This document shows, one piece after another, positions 1-10,716 of a DNA stretch of 64,000 nt. Numbering within the stretch: position 1 is the stretch's first letter; every line of letters begins with the position of its first letter. This stretch comes from Artemisia argyi. Lineage: Eukaryota > Streptophyta > Magnoliopsida > Asterales > Asteraceae. The position numbers and the translations under genes were made by a program. The stretch spans positions 75,219,757-75,283,756 of the forward strand of contig CM060686.1 in assembly GCA_030686995.1 (NCBI GenBank), in the 5' to 3' direction. The notes below the pieces were generated by a model, which saw nothing but the letters and a program-made list of their open reading frames with translations, made no database searches and was not told the DNA's origin.

Positions 1-3000
1 TGTTCCAAGAGTCGATTAGCATCATTTATTAAAACTCTATTTCTTTTCTTTTGAATCAAAATGTCATTTTCAGTTGCATTGAAAACGTTTATCATATTTT
101 TGACCTCCTTTTGAAGTTCCTGATCCCAACGTGTAGCACATAGACGGAGGTGTTGAACAATTGGCTTCATTTGTTTTTGAAAAATATCTCTTTTTTCTCG
201 CTCGTAAGCGGATTGAAAAGTTTCAATTTTTATTTCAGAATTACTTTCAATTGTTTCCTCCAAAATTTCGATGTCTTCCATAAAGGTTTTGAAATAATTT
301 AAGACACGACACGTTTTTGGTAAAGGTGTAAGTTCACCGGATGATGGTAAAGGACCATTTATTTGTGCCACAGTTTGGACAGGGGCCTCATTATGAGATG
401 AAACATATGACTCTTCGATAAACCATGATTTCTCAGGTAAATCCTTTTGAGTAACAAAAGATTTAGAAAGAGGTGGAGCTTTTGAATAATCATATGGTGT
501 CCAATATTGAACATAACTCATTTTTGATCGACTCTCGTCTTCAAGTTCTTCTTCTTCCTCAGTATCAAAAACAACAGCACGCACAATTGAATTATCAAAA
601 ATGTGATCAATACTGTAAATCTTAGGATTTTCTTTAAAAGCTGTGTGAAGAAACATTGATTTGAAATCGCAAAGTGCAAATCCTTTATCGGGTCTCGGTT
701 TTAAAGCAAATTTCTGAATTGTTGTGACAGAGTTCCCGTGTTTGTAAACAATGTGACGAAATTCTTTGAGTTGTTTTTCAAGATCAACAATATCACCAAG
801 TAAGTCATCTATATACTTCCTTTTTCGTGTTTTATGTTCACAAAACTCCTTTTTGCAATTTGACAATTCTATTTCAGTTTTTGAAAGGTCTCTTTGAAGA
901 CGTTCAACTTGCATTTTCAATTCACACTTCTCACTTTCAAGTTTCGAAATCAACTTTCCGTTTGACTCAATTAAATCTTGCATTTTACGTTGAAGATCTT
1001 GTTCTTTGTTATAAGAATCTTGAAAAGCTTTTTCAAAACTTTTTGCATGTTTAATCTTGTCTTCCTGATTTGAAAGCTGAATTTTATAACACTCAATATC
1101 TCTTGCAAGTGACGCATTTTTTTCTTTCAAAACTTTATTTGTCTCGTTGCATTTAATGATTTGCAATTGTTGATCATCCAGTTGTTTAGATAACAATATT
1201 AGGTCAGGGTCTGGATCAAATGATGGTTCATGTTGTTCTAAATAATCATGTTTATCATTCTCAATAGGATCATCAAATGAAACAACTGTGTCATCATCAA
1301 ATATGACAACTGTGTTTATTTGTTCATCTGTTTGAGACGATGAAGATGATTTGCATGGAACAACTTGCGCCATATCTGATTCATAAGCAGAAGGTGAGAC
1401 TATTTCATTAATAAAGCATGCATTGAGGTCATGTACCTGAGACAAGCCGTCAGTGTCATACACTGGACCTGAATCATTGAGCTTAAGTTCCTGCATGTTG
1501 GCCATAAGCATCACAACAGCATTGGCTTCCAGATCTTCCATGTCATCATCGTTGTTCACATTTGCCATGAAGTTGTTATCCTGTTCAGGGAAATGTCCAT
1601 CTTTTTCATCTTGAAGAGCCATGAGTAATGCCTGCTTGTGAAACTTACTACCCCGAGTTCTCGGTTTGGGACATGCTGTAGCTATATGACCTTGTTCATT
1701 GCAATTGTAGCACCAAACTGCATTCCCTGAGTTGGAGTTCCTTGTTGCAACTGAGTCAGACCTTTGTTGAGAAGATCCTGAGTTGTTCCTGAACCCTCCA
1801 TTGTTACTAAACCTCTGACCATTCCCATAATTTCCTGAATAGCTTCCTGAACCAGATCGACCATAGCTACGATTCTGAATTTCCACTCTTCCATCATTAA
1901 CAACAGCTTGATTCCTTGTGTTAGAAGATGAACGTTGACGGTTGTTTGTTTTGTTGGAGAATTTGCTGAAAGCACGAGCAATAAGAGCAAGTCCCTGATT
2001 CAACGTATTAAAGTCATCATCTTCATCATCATTGAAGTTGGAGTAGTACACAGCATCATTGTTGTTTGACGGAACAAGTTGAGTAGAAGAATCTTGTAGT
2101 GATGAATCATAAGGGACCATTTGGTTCGAGGTAGAAGACTGTGGATAACTGAAGTAGTTCTGCTCTTGAACATATGCATGATTTGACATTGGTGGTGGAG
2201 CGTAGGGAGACTGAGCTACGAGAGCCAAAGAATTTGGTGTAGAAGTTGGTGTGTATCCTCCTCGTAGAGCTCGATCTTTTTCCACTTCAGGTTCATGGTG
2301 TTTCAGAAAATCATACAACAAACCATATGGAGCATCATGCAGATTCTTTGTTTGATGAACAAATGTCACATATTTATGCCAATCAGGGCCAAGACTACCA
2401 ACAAATTTGGAGTTCACCGCGATCCTTAGTACTGTGATTTTGTGACGTTCCAGATCATTCACCACATTTGTGAAACGATGATAGTAGGATTCAAGGGACT
2501 CTCCTGGTTCAATTGTGATGTCAGTGTATTCCATGTAGAGTTTGGATTCCATATCATCTTTGTTCAATTGAGTGCCTTCCATAAGGAGATGAACGTGTTC
2601 CCACATAGCTTTGGCTGTTTTCTGAGCATCGACACTTCGATAGATTGGATTTGGTATACCTTGAAGTATATAAGCCATTGCATATTGATCAGCATCACGA
2701 TGTAGTTTCTGTTCTTCAGTGAGTGAAGTTTCTGGAAGAGGTCTATCACCAGGAGGACGTGGAGGATCAGCAGTTGGATCACCAGCTTCAAATCTTGTTG
2801 GCCACTCAAATGGTCCTTCAAGTATCACTTGTTTCAAGAATTTCCCATGAGGTTACTTTAGTTCAAGAAATCTTAAGAATCTACTTGACCATTGAACATA
2901 GTTCCCAGGTGTTAGCATTGGAGGTGTTTCAAGTGATCCTGCCTCATGTCGGGATTGTTGAGTTGTAATAACTTCACACATTCTGTCAAACCAGTGAGGT

Positions 3001-3245
3001 TGTTTGGAGGAAAACTGAGTGTTTTGTTGCGGCACTTGATATGGTTGTTGTTGAGGAATGATCTGATGTTGTTGCATCATTAGATAATGATGTAGTGGAT
3101 TGTATGTTTATTTTTGAGAAGGTTGTTGATTCATTTGGTGTGGAAGGTATTGTTGTTGCTGATACTGCTGATGTTGATGTTGCTGATACTGCTGATGTTG
3201 ATGTTGTTGAATATGAGGGAAGTAATGATTAGGTGGTTGAGACAT
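1..3245 (-). pseudogene. copia gag polyprotein with Gln-rich N-terminus, CCHC knuckle and coiled coil (degenerate, partial)
   Basis: The frame starts at an ATG at 3245 (MSQPPNHYFPHI), followed by a Gln/His/Tyr-rich stretch encoded by CAACATCAG repeats. Two stops interrupt it, near 3110 and near 2855. Next comes a gag domain of the copia UBN2 type, recognisable by SVDAQKTAKAMWEHV and ESLESYYHRF. After a Ser/Asn-rich linker there is a perfect CCHC zinc knuckle, CYNCNEQGHIATAC, at 1712-1671. From about 1300 down to 1 the same frame encodes a long Lys/Glu-rich region that looks like coiled coil, an extension I associate with copia gag of Asteraceae. Gag forms the particle that packages element RNA. 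Protease and pol are not in the window. I saw no frameshift, only the two stops. Confidence 0.8.
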
Positions 3246-4091
3246 CTTAGAACACTTGTGTAGAAATGGATCTTGTAGAAAGTGTAGAATTAACCAAGTA
3301 TCGAAAAACTTAGCACAACTTCGGATTGCGAAACTTTGATCAACAGGGATTGCGAAACTTATGGAATTCCAATGATTTCGAAAAAACTGGTTCAGCTGAG
3401 ATTGCGATAATTGGGATTGCGAAACTTGTCAGGTTTTTCGAGAAACTTGAAATTTCGAAATAATCAAGGTTTTGCGAAACTTTTAGGTTTGCGAAATAAT
3501 AAGATTTCGAAACTTAATAAGTTTGCGATAACTTTGTGATTTCGAAAATTTTATGTTTTGCGAAAAAACACAAAATTGCGAAAAACAGTTTTCGAAATTA
3601 TACAATTTCGAAAACTTTCCCAAAAGTCGAAGTACTTAACTTTCTTATACAAGAAAGAAAATACCGAGTCCACACAAACGAAGTCGAGGTAGTGCACGTA
3701 GAGAAGATCTCGAAATGGTAGCTGTAAAGAATTTCGATAACTTGGTAGTTTTTGTTTTACAAAGAAAGCAATCCTAAAACTCGTTTTTTATTTCAAGATA
3801 CTTGTACTTTTGTGTGTAAAATGAGTAGATCTTAAAGAAAGTTGAAAACTTTAAGAACTTTTTCAAAACTTAAAAAAATTTCGATAAAAAGTACAAATCA
3901 CCAAGTCAAATTTTTGTAAAACACTTTGGAACTTTTTGGTTTGTGTCGATTTTAAACACAAGTTTGTAAGCAAAGATGTGAGAAAAACCAAGAAACAAAC
4001 TAGAAAGTTTAAAATTTTCACAAAAAAATCGATTTAAAAAACGACTTTTAAGAGAAAGATCAATGAAAACAATAACTACACCTTCCTCTAG
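3246..4091 (-). other. untranslated leader of element D with clustered GCGAAA/TCGAAA motifs
   Basis: About 850 bp between the PBS and gag start without a convincing ORF. Between 3300 and 3620 it holds more than a dozen short motifs of the form TTGCGAAAC or TTTCGAAA, a few tens of bases apart, in otherwise AT-rich DNA. The 61-codon ORF at 3536-3721 on the plus strand falls in this motif-rich DNA and I do not regard it as a gene. Confidence 0.6.
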
Positions 4092-4103
4092 CGAATGATA
4101 CCA
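4092..4103 (-). other. primer-binding site of element D (initiator tRNA-Met type)
   Basis: The minus strand reads TGGTATCATTCGC two bases after the LTR end (AACA-AG-TGGTATCA). Its first eight bases match the usual plant copia PBS TGGTATCAGAGC, complementary to the 3' end of initiator tRNA-Met. The second half is diverged. Confidence 0.65.
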
Positions 4104-4105
4104 CT

Positions 4106-4440
4106 TGTTAGGTCACCATTTTGTAAACACAAGCACAATAATGATAGAAATGAGATGAGAATGAGAATGGGATGATTATGAGAATTAGAGAATAAGAATT
4201 GCAAGAGTTTCCTTAATATTTCACATAACCAACCAAGTATTACATAGACCTAAGCATGATATATATAGGTAAGGAGCTAGGGCAACACTCCCTCTCCTTC
4301 CTTTCTCCAAATCGATGGGCCACATACCTTAAGTCTAGTAAACTTGTAACATTACATAAGTGTAAGAAAATAATAACTTAAGCAACCTATTATTACAAAT
4401 GACCGATACTTGACAAAATAATAAAACTTTGGTTCCAACA
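4106..4440 (-). repeat. 5' LTR of element D (335 bp)
   Basis: On the plus strand the block begins TGTTAGGTCACC and ends GGTTCCAACA, so both strands have TG...CA ends with a short inverted terminus TGTT/AACA. The PBS adjoins its left end, so it is the upstream LTR of a minus-strand element. A short TATATATAGG run near 4258-4267 may be the TATA region. No second copy lies in the window. Confidence 0.7.
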
Positions 4441-6965
4441 GATGGCAGTGGTTTAGAGCCTCAGGGGAGGTAATAGGATTGGTTCTTGGTCCTTGGTTCA
4501 TAGCAGGAAGGCTTTTGTAAGAAATTTCTCAATATTCTAGTTTTTACTTTTCCATTGCTTATTTTCTGCTTATCTGTGCTTATTTGTGTTTATTAGATAT
4601 ATTTAAGTCAGTTTATTGCTTAATTTTAAGTTCTAGTTCTTTAAATCTCATTGTTCTTAGGAATCTTGGTTTAACTGTAATTTTAGCATTTCATAAGATC
4701 TTGAGTGTTTGTGGTCTAAACCTGTGCTTTTGTGTTTAATTAAGCTTATTGGATCATAATAAGTCACTGAAAAGTTGTTTTAAAAGCCTGAGTGTCATTT
4801 TCTTAATAGATCAAAAAATCAGTGGAAACTAAGGTTGTTTAGATTAGGTGAGTTCAAGGACCAAGAGGGTGCTCTTTTTTGTTTTTGTCTGATAAAACAT
4901 ATTGCAATAAGCCTAATTAGGTCACTTAGGTCATAAGAACACAGGGTTTTTTGATAAAAAAAAAAAGTCAAAACCTCTTTTGAATTTCATTTAAGTTTAA
5001 CTGTTAATGATTTAGGTCTCCAAATCTTTCATATCAGTTCATTATTAGTTTTTATTGCTTAAATTAGTCTTACAATATCATTTAACAACTTATTAAGTCA
5101 TTAGGATTAGTTAAAATTTCATAAAAGTCAAAGTAGGATTAAAAATCAAAAAGTCAAAATTCCCATTTTTTCCAAGAATTTTCCTAATTTTAGTGTTACA
5201 AATTAAGCTTTGATATTTTTGGAAGTTAAAATATACCAGCTGAACTTAAGAAATTCACTTTTAGATTATTTTTAAGATTTTTTCTAAAGCTTATTAGACT
5301 GCTTATTTGAGGCTGCAGGGTAAGACCCTCCTTTGCACCAAGGCAATTGCTCAACTTTCATAGGCTCACCCTGGGCTTTCCTGTGGGCCCCATGCCTCAC
5401 CATTAGCTTTTTAGGTAGCTTATTAGTCCAACTCCATATAAAAGTGCTTATTTTTTACTTCAGGTCCCTTGACCATAGCTTATCTTGGCCTCAACTTTGA
5501 CCTGACCAAACCAAACACTGAGTGACTCAGTGTGAATCACCCAACTTCACAAGCTTGCCATTGGCTTATTCCTTAGCCATAAGCTCTGCATATTGGCTCA
5601 TTGAGAAGCCCTCCTACCCATCTTTCTAGATCAATCATTGTTTTGGACCCTTGAGCAAACCTGTGGGCCCCACCAAGGGCTGCAAGTTACTCATTTTTTG
5701 CCCTTTGGCCTGTGTTATTCAAAGTGCTTATTTATAATCTGTGGCTTATTCCTAATGCTAATTCTGTTCATTTTATCTAATTTGTATGCCCTTTGGTTGT
5801 TTATAGCTTATTTTACCATTTGCAGCTTAATAGTAGCTTATTGCATAAAAAATCCAAGTTTTTAGCTTATTAGGACTTCTGTCCAACTTTTCACCTTCCA
5901 CACTACTTATTTTTAAGCTTCAAAAAAGTTGTCTTTGTAAAAGTTGTTTATTTTTAGTATTAAAAATAGTTTTGTAAAATAAAATCCAAGAAAAGCCAAA
6001 TTTAAAAATAGTGGTAGGTTCTATTTAAGCCATTTGGCTTATTGCTCAGCTTTTTCAAAAAGCAATTTTCAATTTTATAATTTTACTAAGTTTCTTATAT
6101 ATTAAAATAGTTTCAGAAAAATTTTCATAATTTTCTGAGTTCATTTTAGTATTCATAATAATTAATTTAAGTTTAATTAGTTTTAATTAAAAAACCAGAA
6201 AGTTAATTTTCTTTCTGCTTATTTATAAGAAAAAGTACCTTTTCATATTTTTCCTAGATTTTATAATTAGCAAAGTATTTTTAGAAATATTTTCAGAATT
6301 TTTACTGTTTATTTAGTATTTTTAATAATTAAATTAGTTAAATAGATTTTAATCAATAAATAAGTAGATATTTAGTAAAATAGTTTAAAAATAATTTTTA
6401 TAAACTTTTTATAATTTTTAGGATTCCTGTAATGGTTAATTAGTTTTATAAAAAAATTCATATTTTTCTAAGTCCTTTTAGTATTTATCTTAATCTAAAA
6501 GTAGTTTAAATTAGTTTTAATTAATTATTAAAAAGTTTAAAATAGTTTTTAATTAATATTAAATAATAAAATAATAAAAAAAAATAATTTTCTTTTAATA
6601 TTAAGTTTGTAAAAATTTTATTTTCACCCCCTCTAGTTTAATTTTGTTCAAAACTCACCTTTTTTCCAGTACACAATCGTATCTGATTTTAATTTGGTTT
6701 ACGTTTAAATATATTTGTAATCTTGTAATTGTTAATACTGTTCATTTGTCTTAATCTAAATCAATCCAGTAGTGTAATAAAATCCAAATCATTATTTGTT
6801 ACTTCTCAAAGTCACTGATTCCCTTAAAACGTTTTCCAAACACAATTTCAATCTCGCTGTGACATAACGACCCGGAAAAACACTGTGCTTGCATCGGATC
6901 AAAATTGATCTCTCCTCTCCCTCAGGTTTGACTTGTTGACCAACCTTGGTTAATTTGGACTGATT
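4441..6965. other. AT-rich non-coding stretch, possibly leader of element A
   Basis: No convincing coding region: the only ORF over 60 codons (5638-5865, plus) is hydrophobic and low-complexity. The left end, TGGTTTAGAGCC at 4449, resembles a degraded copia PBS (TGGTATCAGAGCC), suggesting that element A starts here, but no 5' LTR of A precedes it. Between about 4540 and 6060 the sequence AGCTTATT or TGCTTATT recurs many times on the plus strand. 6100-6620 is almost pure A/T. I cannot assign it to a known family. Confidence 0.4.
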
Positions 6966-6967
6966 GT

Positions 6968-7682
6968 AAGGGAGGAATCACCTACCTCAGTACCTTCTGA
7001 GACCAACACACCTTCAGTATCCACGGAAGTAAAACCTGAAAGCATTGATTCAAAGTTTGGTCAGTTAGCTGAACTTGTTAGGAAGTTGAGTGAAAAGATT
7101 GAGTCCTCTGAAAAACACACCGACTCAAAATCTAAACAACCAGCAACTTCCTTAAGTTCCTCCAAACCAAAACCCTCATCAAGACCTTTAGTGAGATGTG
7201 AACTTTGCAATCATCCAAACCACTCCACTGATAATTGCTACAGAATCCTGTTCTGCATGATATGGAAACAAGAAGATCACAGGACTTCTGATCACAACTC
7301 TCACATTACTTCTTTAAAGGCACAAGGTCTTTACAAAATACAAGGCTATCAGTATGCCTCATCTTCCAAACAAAGACAAAAGGCTAAGCCTTTCTTGCCA
7401 TGTCCTCACTGTGGGTTCAATGATCATCTACCTGATGATTGAATGATGAACAATTATTGTAACATCTGTGGAGACCCCACACATGATGACAAGGGACATG
7501 ACAAGATCATTCAAGCTAGAAGAAACACCTCTACCAGCACTTCTCAGTCAACTAAGTCTTCAACTACCACAAAATGTAAAACATATGGAAGCTCAGTTCA
7601 CTCAACTTTAGATCATGATTCTTTAGCTAAGTTCAAAAAGTCCCTGAGGACTAAGCCCACTAGGAGGTGGGGTAACAAGAAT
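6968..7682 (+). pseudogene. element A gag C-terminal zinc-binding region
   Basis: From about 6968 the frame reads EESPTSVPSETNTP, then a Ser/Lys-rich linker, then a series of Cys/His pairs (CELCNHPNHSTDNC, CPHCGFNDH, CNICGDPTHD) and a C-terminal KPTRRWGNKN. This is the nucleic-acid-binding linker between gag and protease in Asteraceae SIRE-like elements, where several CX2C...H motifs occur. A stop at 7439-7441 (TGA) falls where the family has Cys. The N-terminal particle-forming part of gag is absent to the left, which is either a deletion or an unresolved insertion. Confidence 0.7.
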
Positions 7683-7703
7683 AACTAACCCAGTTTACTA
7701 TTT

Positions 7704-9594
7704 GTGCATAAACACATCAGGGATCCTGCTTGGCACCTCGACAGTGGATGCTCAAGGAGTATGACTGGTATGAAGAGTTATCTCCACAAATATGTAGAAG
7801 AACCAGGACCCAAAGTAGTATTTGGTGATAAATCATCAGCTCCCACTGAAGGTTATGGTTCAGTAAACTGCAATGCTATAGTTTTTACAAGAATAGCTTA
7901 TGTTAATGGTCTCAAGTACAATCTGATAAGTGTGAGTCAACTATGTGATGCAAAATACATAGTTCAGTTTGATGACAAGAGAGGGACCATCTTTAATGCC
8001 AAGAAGGAAGTTGTGTTGATTACTCCTAGGAGGGATGATGTTTGTGTACTAAACATGTCATCCCTTATTCAAAATGGAACTTGCCTATTCTCTAAGGCAA
8101 GTGAAATAATCAACTAGCTCTGGCATAGGAGACTCTCTCATCTCAATTTCAAAAACATCAACAATCTGGCCAAACAGAACAAGGTTCTTGGCCTTCCATC
8201 CCTGGTGTATACCAAAGACAAGCCATGTTCTGCTTGTGAAAAAGGAAAACACCATAGGGCATCATTCAAAAACAAACAATCCTTTTCAATCAAAAGTTGC
8301 CTGCATCTCCTCCACATGGACTTATTTGGACCTGCCAGCCCTATGTCCATTCACCATGAGAAGTATACTCTGGTTATTGTGGATGAATAATCAAGATACA
8401 CTTGGGTTTACTTCCTGACCAAAAAGAGTCAAGCAGCTGACACAATCATGTTATTTGTTAGGAACATTGAAAATCAAAATGATGTCAAGGTTAAACAAAT
8501 TAGAACTGACAATGGCACTGAATTCAAAAACCATGACCTTGAGTGTTTCTGTAATGAGAAAGGGATTTCTCAGAACTTCACTTCTCCCTATACTCCTGAA
8601 CAAAATGGAGTAGCTGAAAGGAAGAATAGAAAACTCATAGAGGCAGCAAGGACAATGTTGAATGGCTCAGTCCTCTCAAAATACTTCTGGACTGAGGCAG
8701 TCAGAACAGCCTGCTACACTCAAAATAGGTCCATTATTGTGAAAAGGCACAATAAGACTCCCTATAAGGTGTTCAAAGGAAGGATCCCTGACATCAGCTA
8801 CTTGCATGTATTTGGGTGTCCTGTGTTTATTACTACCTCCGTCCCATAAAAACTGTCCAGTTTGACTTTTCAGAGTCAAACTAGTTCAACTTTGACCTTA
8901 TCTATTTTTGTGAGTATTATATAATACTTGATGAAAAATATATGAATGGATTGAGTTTTAAGTATGTTTTTCATTGATATAATTTTTCATCAACTATTAT
9001 ATAACACATAAAAAATATTTAAAGACAAAGTTGAACCAGTTTGACTCTGAAAAGTCAAACTGGACAGTTTTTATGGGACGGAGGGAGTAATAATCACAAT
9101 GATCACTTGGGTAAATTTGATGCGAAAGCTGATGATGGATACTTCCTGGGATACTCTCTGGTCTCCAAAGCCTACATGGTGTTTAACATAAGGAGACAAC
9201 AAACTGAGGAAACTTATCATATAACTGTTGATGAGAGCATTGAATCCATCAAGTTCTCCAGTTCCTCAGTTGAAGATATTGGTATTGATGATTAATCAAG
9301 GTATCCTCCTGATGAGTATCTCCCTGAGAATCACACTTCAACCCAATACCAAGCTGATGTTGATGTCTCATACTACATCATCCCTCACAATCTACCCCAA
9401 CCAACCATCAGTGAATTTATTGAAACCCAACAAGTCTCCAATGAGACTACTACCACTGAACCAATTGTTTAGGAAACCTCAAACCAAGCAGTTCACATTG
9501 AGGTCACTGAAGAACAAAATCTTGAGTTACCTCAAGTTCCTGTGACTGAACCCACTCCAACAAATCAGGCTTCTACAAGCTCTAACTCTTATCC
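7704..9594 (+). pseudogene. element A protease, GAG-pre-integrase and integrase, interrupted by a MITE
   Basis: Just after the start comes an aspartic protease motif (AWHLDSGCS), then the pre-integrase histidine-zinc region (LWHRRLSHLNF, after a TAG at about 8115). The integrase core follows with Asp in HMDLFGP, Asp in RTDNGTEF and Glu in EQNGVAERKNR, the DDE triad of rve-type integrases. Stops occur near 8115, 8388, 9293 and 9470. At 8831-9089 a Stowaway MITE splits the region after FGCPVF; the frame resumes with HLGKFDAKADDGYFLGYS. The pseudogene ends at the CTAGA target site of element B and resumes at 19571. Confidence 0.85.
8833..9087. mobile_element. Stowaway MITE (Tc1/mariner-type), 255 bp
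   Basis: Long terminal inverted repeats: the left end CTACCTCCGTCCCATAAAAA pairs with the right end TTTTTATGGGACGGAGGGAG. This is the Stowaway terminus CTCCCTCCGTCCC with one change. The inverted repeat extends about 60 bp into the element. The flanks are TA at 8831-8832 and 9088-9089, the TA target duplication of this superfamily. No coding capacity. It lies inside the integrase of element A and so inserted after A. Confidence 0.92.
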
Positions 9595-9984
9595 TAGATG
9601 TTAATACAAATATCACCTAAAAATGTTACTTATATTTTACGATCTTTGCTAAGTTTTGTTAACGACAAAGTGTAAACTTTAGTTTTTAGTAAAACATAAT
9701 TTGAGTTTAAAGACTTACATAATTAGACATTTGCTACATTTACATTTCATATAAAACACAACATTTTTATATTTCTTAGAATAGAAATGCCACATCCCAT
9801 TTATGGTAAGTTTGTGTCAAACACATCAATATGCATTTAAGGAAAGATTGTGTGTTTGACTCACCATAAGTCTTCTTACACAAGTATATGTTTGACTAGA
9901 AATAAGTTGATGTGACTTTGGTTGGTTTGGAATGATTTATTGCAAAACTTATTGTCAGACCTGGCGGAACCTTGGAGGTACACG

Positions 9985-10010
9985 GGCGGAACCCATCTGA
10001 GGGTTCCGCC
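9985..10010. promoter_or_regulatory. GC-rich hairpin copy 1 (LTR, upstream of TATA)
   Basis: Perfect 10-bp inverted repeat GGCGGAACCC / GGGTTCCGCC around the 6-nt loop ATCTGA. An outer pair TGGCGGA (9962) / TCCGCCA (10014) encloses it. It ends 29 bp upstream of a TATA box. No protein is known to me for this motif, so a regulatory role is inferred from position and repetition. Confidence 0.6.
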
Positions 10011-10039
10011 ATATCCGCCAGAGCTGTTGAAAGTCTTGC

Positions 10040-10047
10040 TATAAATA
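10040..10047 (+). promoter_or_regulatory. TATA box of element B 5' LTR
   Basis: TATAAATA lies about 620 bp upstream of the LTR end and 30 bp after the hairpin. Transcription would start near 10070-10080, giving an R-U5 of about 590 bp. The call rests on the consensus and position only. Confidence 0.55.
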
Positions 10048-10663
10048 CCAAGCCATTTCTTAGTTTTTTCCTTTATCACTTCTCATTACATTTACACATA
10101 CACATTCATATCATTCATGTAACCCTTTAACAATTCATTTTTGTGTGAAGATTCTTTTGTAGCAAAGAAGTTCACAAGTACATATAAAGTTACAAGTATT
10201 CAACACAACGTTGCAAGACTTGTTAGCTTAGCATCGTGTAGACTTTGTGTAGTTTACACTTCATTTGATTGTGTGTTTTCAGTTGTGATCGGTTAGTATT
10301 TTAGGCCTAAAAATACATAGTGTGACGGGAGTGGTTGTACCCTTGTAAAAGAACTCGACATCTAGCTTAGTGTCGGTAAACGTGTATAAGCGTCGTGTAA
10401 GGTTTTCTCCGCAGGTGAAAGGAGCTTGTTGACTAGTGAAAGAAACTCTCGAGTTGGATACTCGAGGCGTGGACGTAGGGCAAGGAAAAGAGTCCTTGTA
10501 GCCGAACCACGATAAATACTCGTGTTGTGGTTTGATCGTTTCTTTCTTTATTTTGCATATTATATATTGTGTTTTGTTTAGATCTTTGATTACACAAAAG
10601 TTTCAAAAGATAATTAAATTAAAAACGGTAAACTATTCAACCCCTCTTCTAGTTTTCCACAAT

Positions 10664-10676
10664 TGGCATCAAGAGC
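10664..10676 (+). other. primer-binding site of element B (variant)
   Basis: Two bases after the LTR, TGGCATCAAGAGC resembles TGGTATCAGAGC (initiator tRNA-Met) with one substitution and one inserted base. Confidence 0.55.
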
Positions 10677-10716
10677 TACGTTACTCAAGCTTTTAAAATA
10701 TATTATGTTTTAAAAC

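Larger units (their letters stand above)
1..4440 (-). mobile_element. Ty1/copia retrotransposon D, 5' half (LTR, PBS, leader, gag), runs off left edge
   Basis: Read on the minus strand the order is LTR (4440-4106), a PBS-like site two bases later, a leader of about 850 bp, then a gag-type ORF beginning at 3245 that is still open at position 1. This is the normal order of an LTR retrotransposon 5' half; pol and the 3' LTR must lie left of the window. The zinc-knuckle and gag relationships place it in Ty1/copia. Two in-frame stops show it is not functional. Its target-site duplication cannot be checked because the far end is missing. Confidence 0.8.
9599..10661 (+). repeat. 5' LTR of element B (1063 bp)
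   Basis: Starts TGTTAATACA directly after the target duplication and ends TTTTCCACA just before the PBS. The last 315 bp or so (from AAAAGAACTCGACATC, about 10347) match the 3' LTR (from about 19253) with a few substitutions. The first 750 bp have no counterpart in the 3' LTR (see findings). It contains a GC-rich hairpin followed by a TATA box. Confidence 0.8.
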
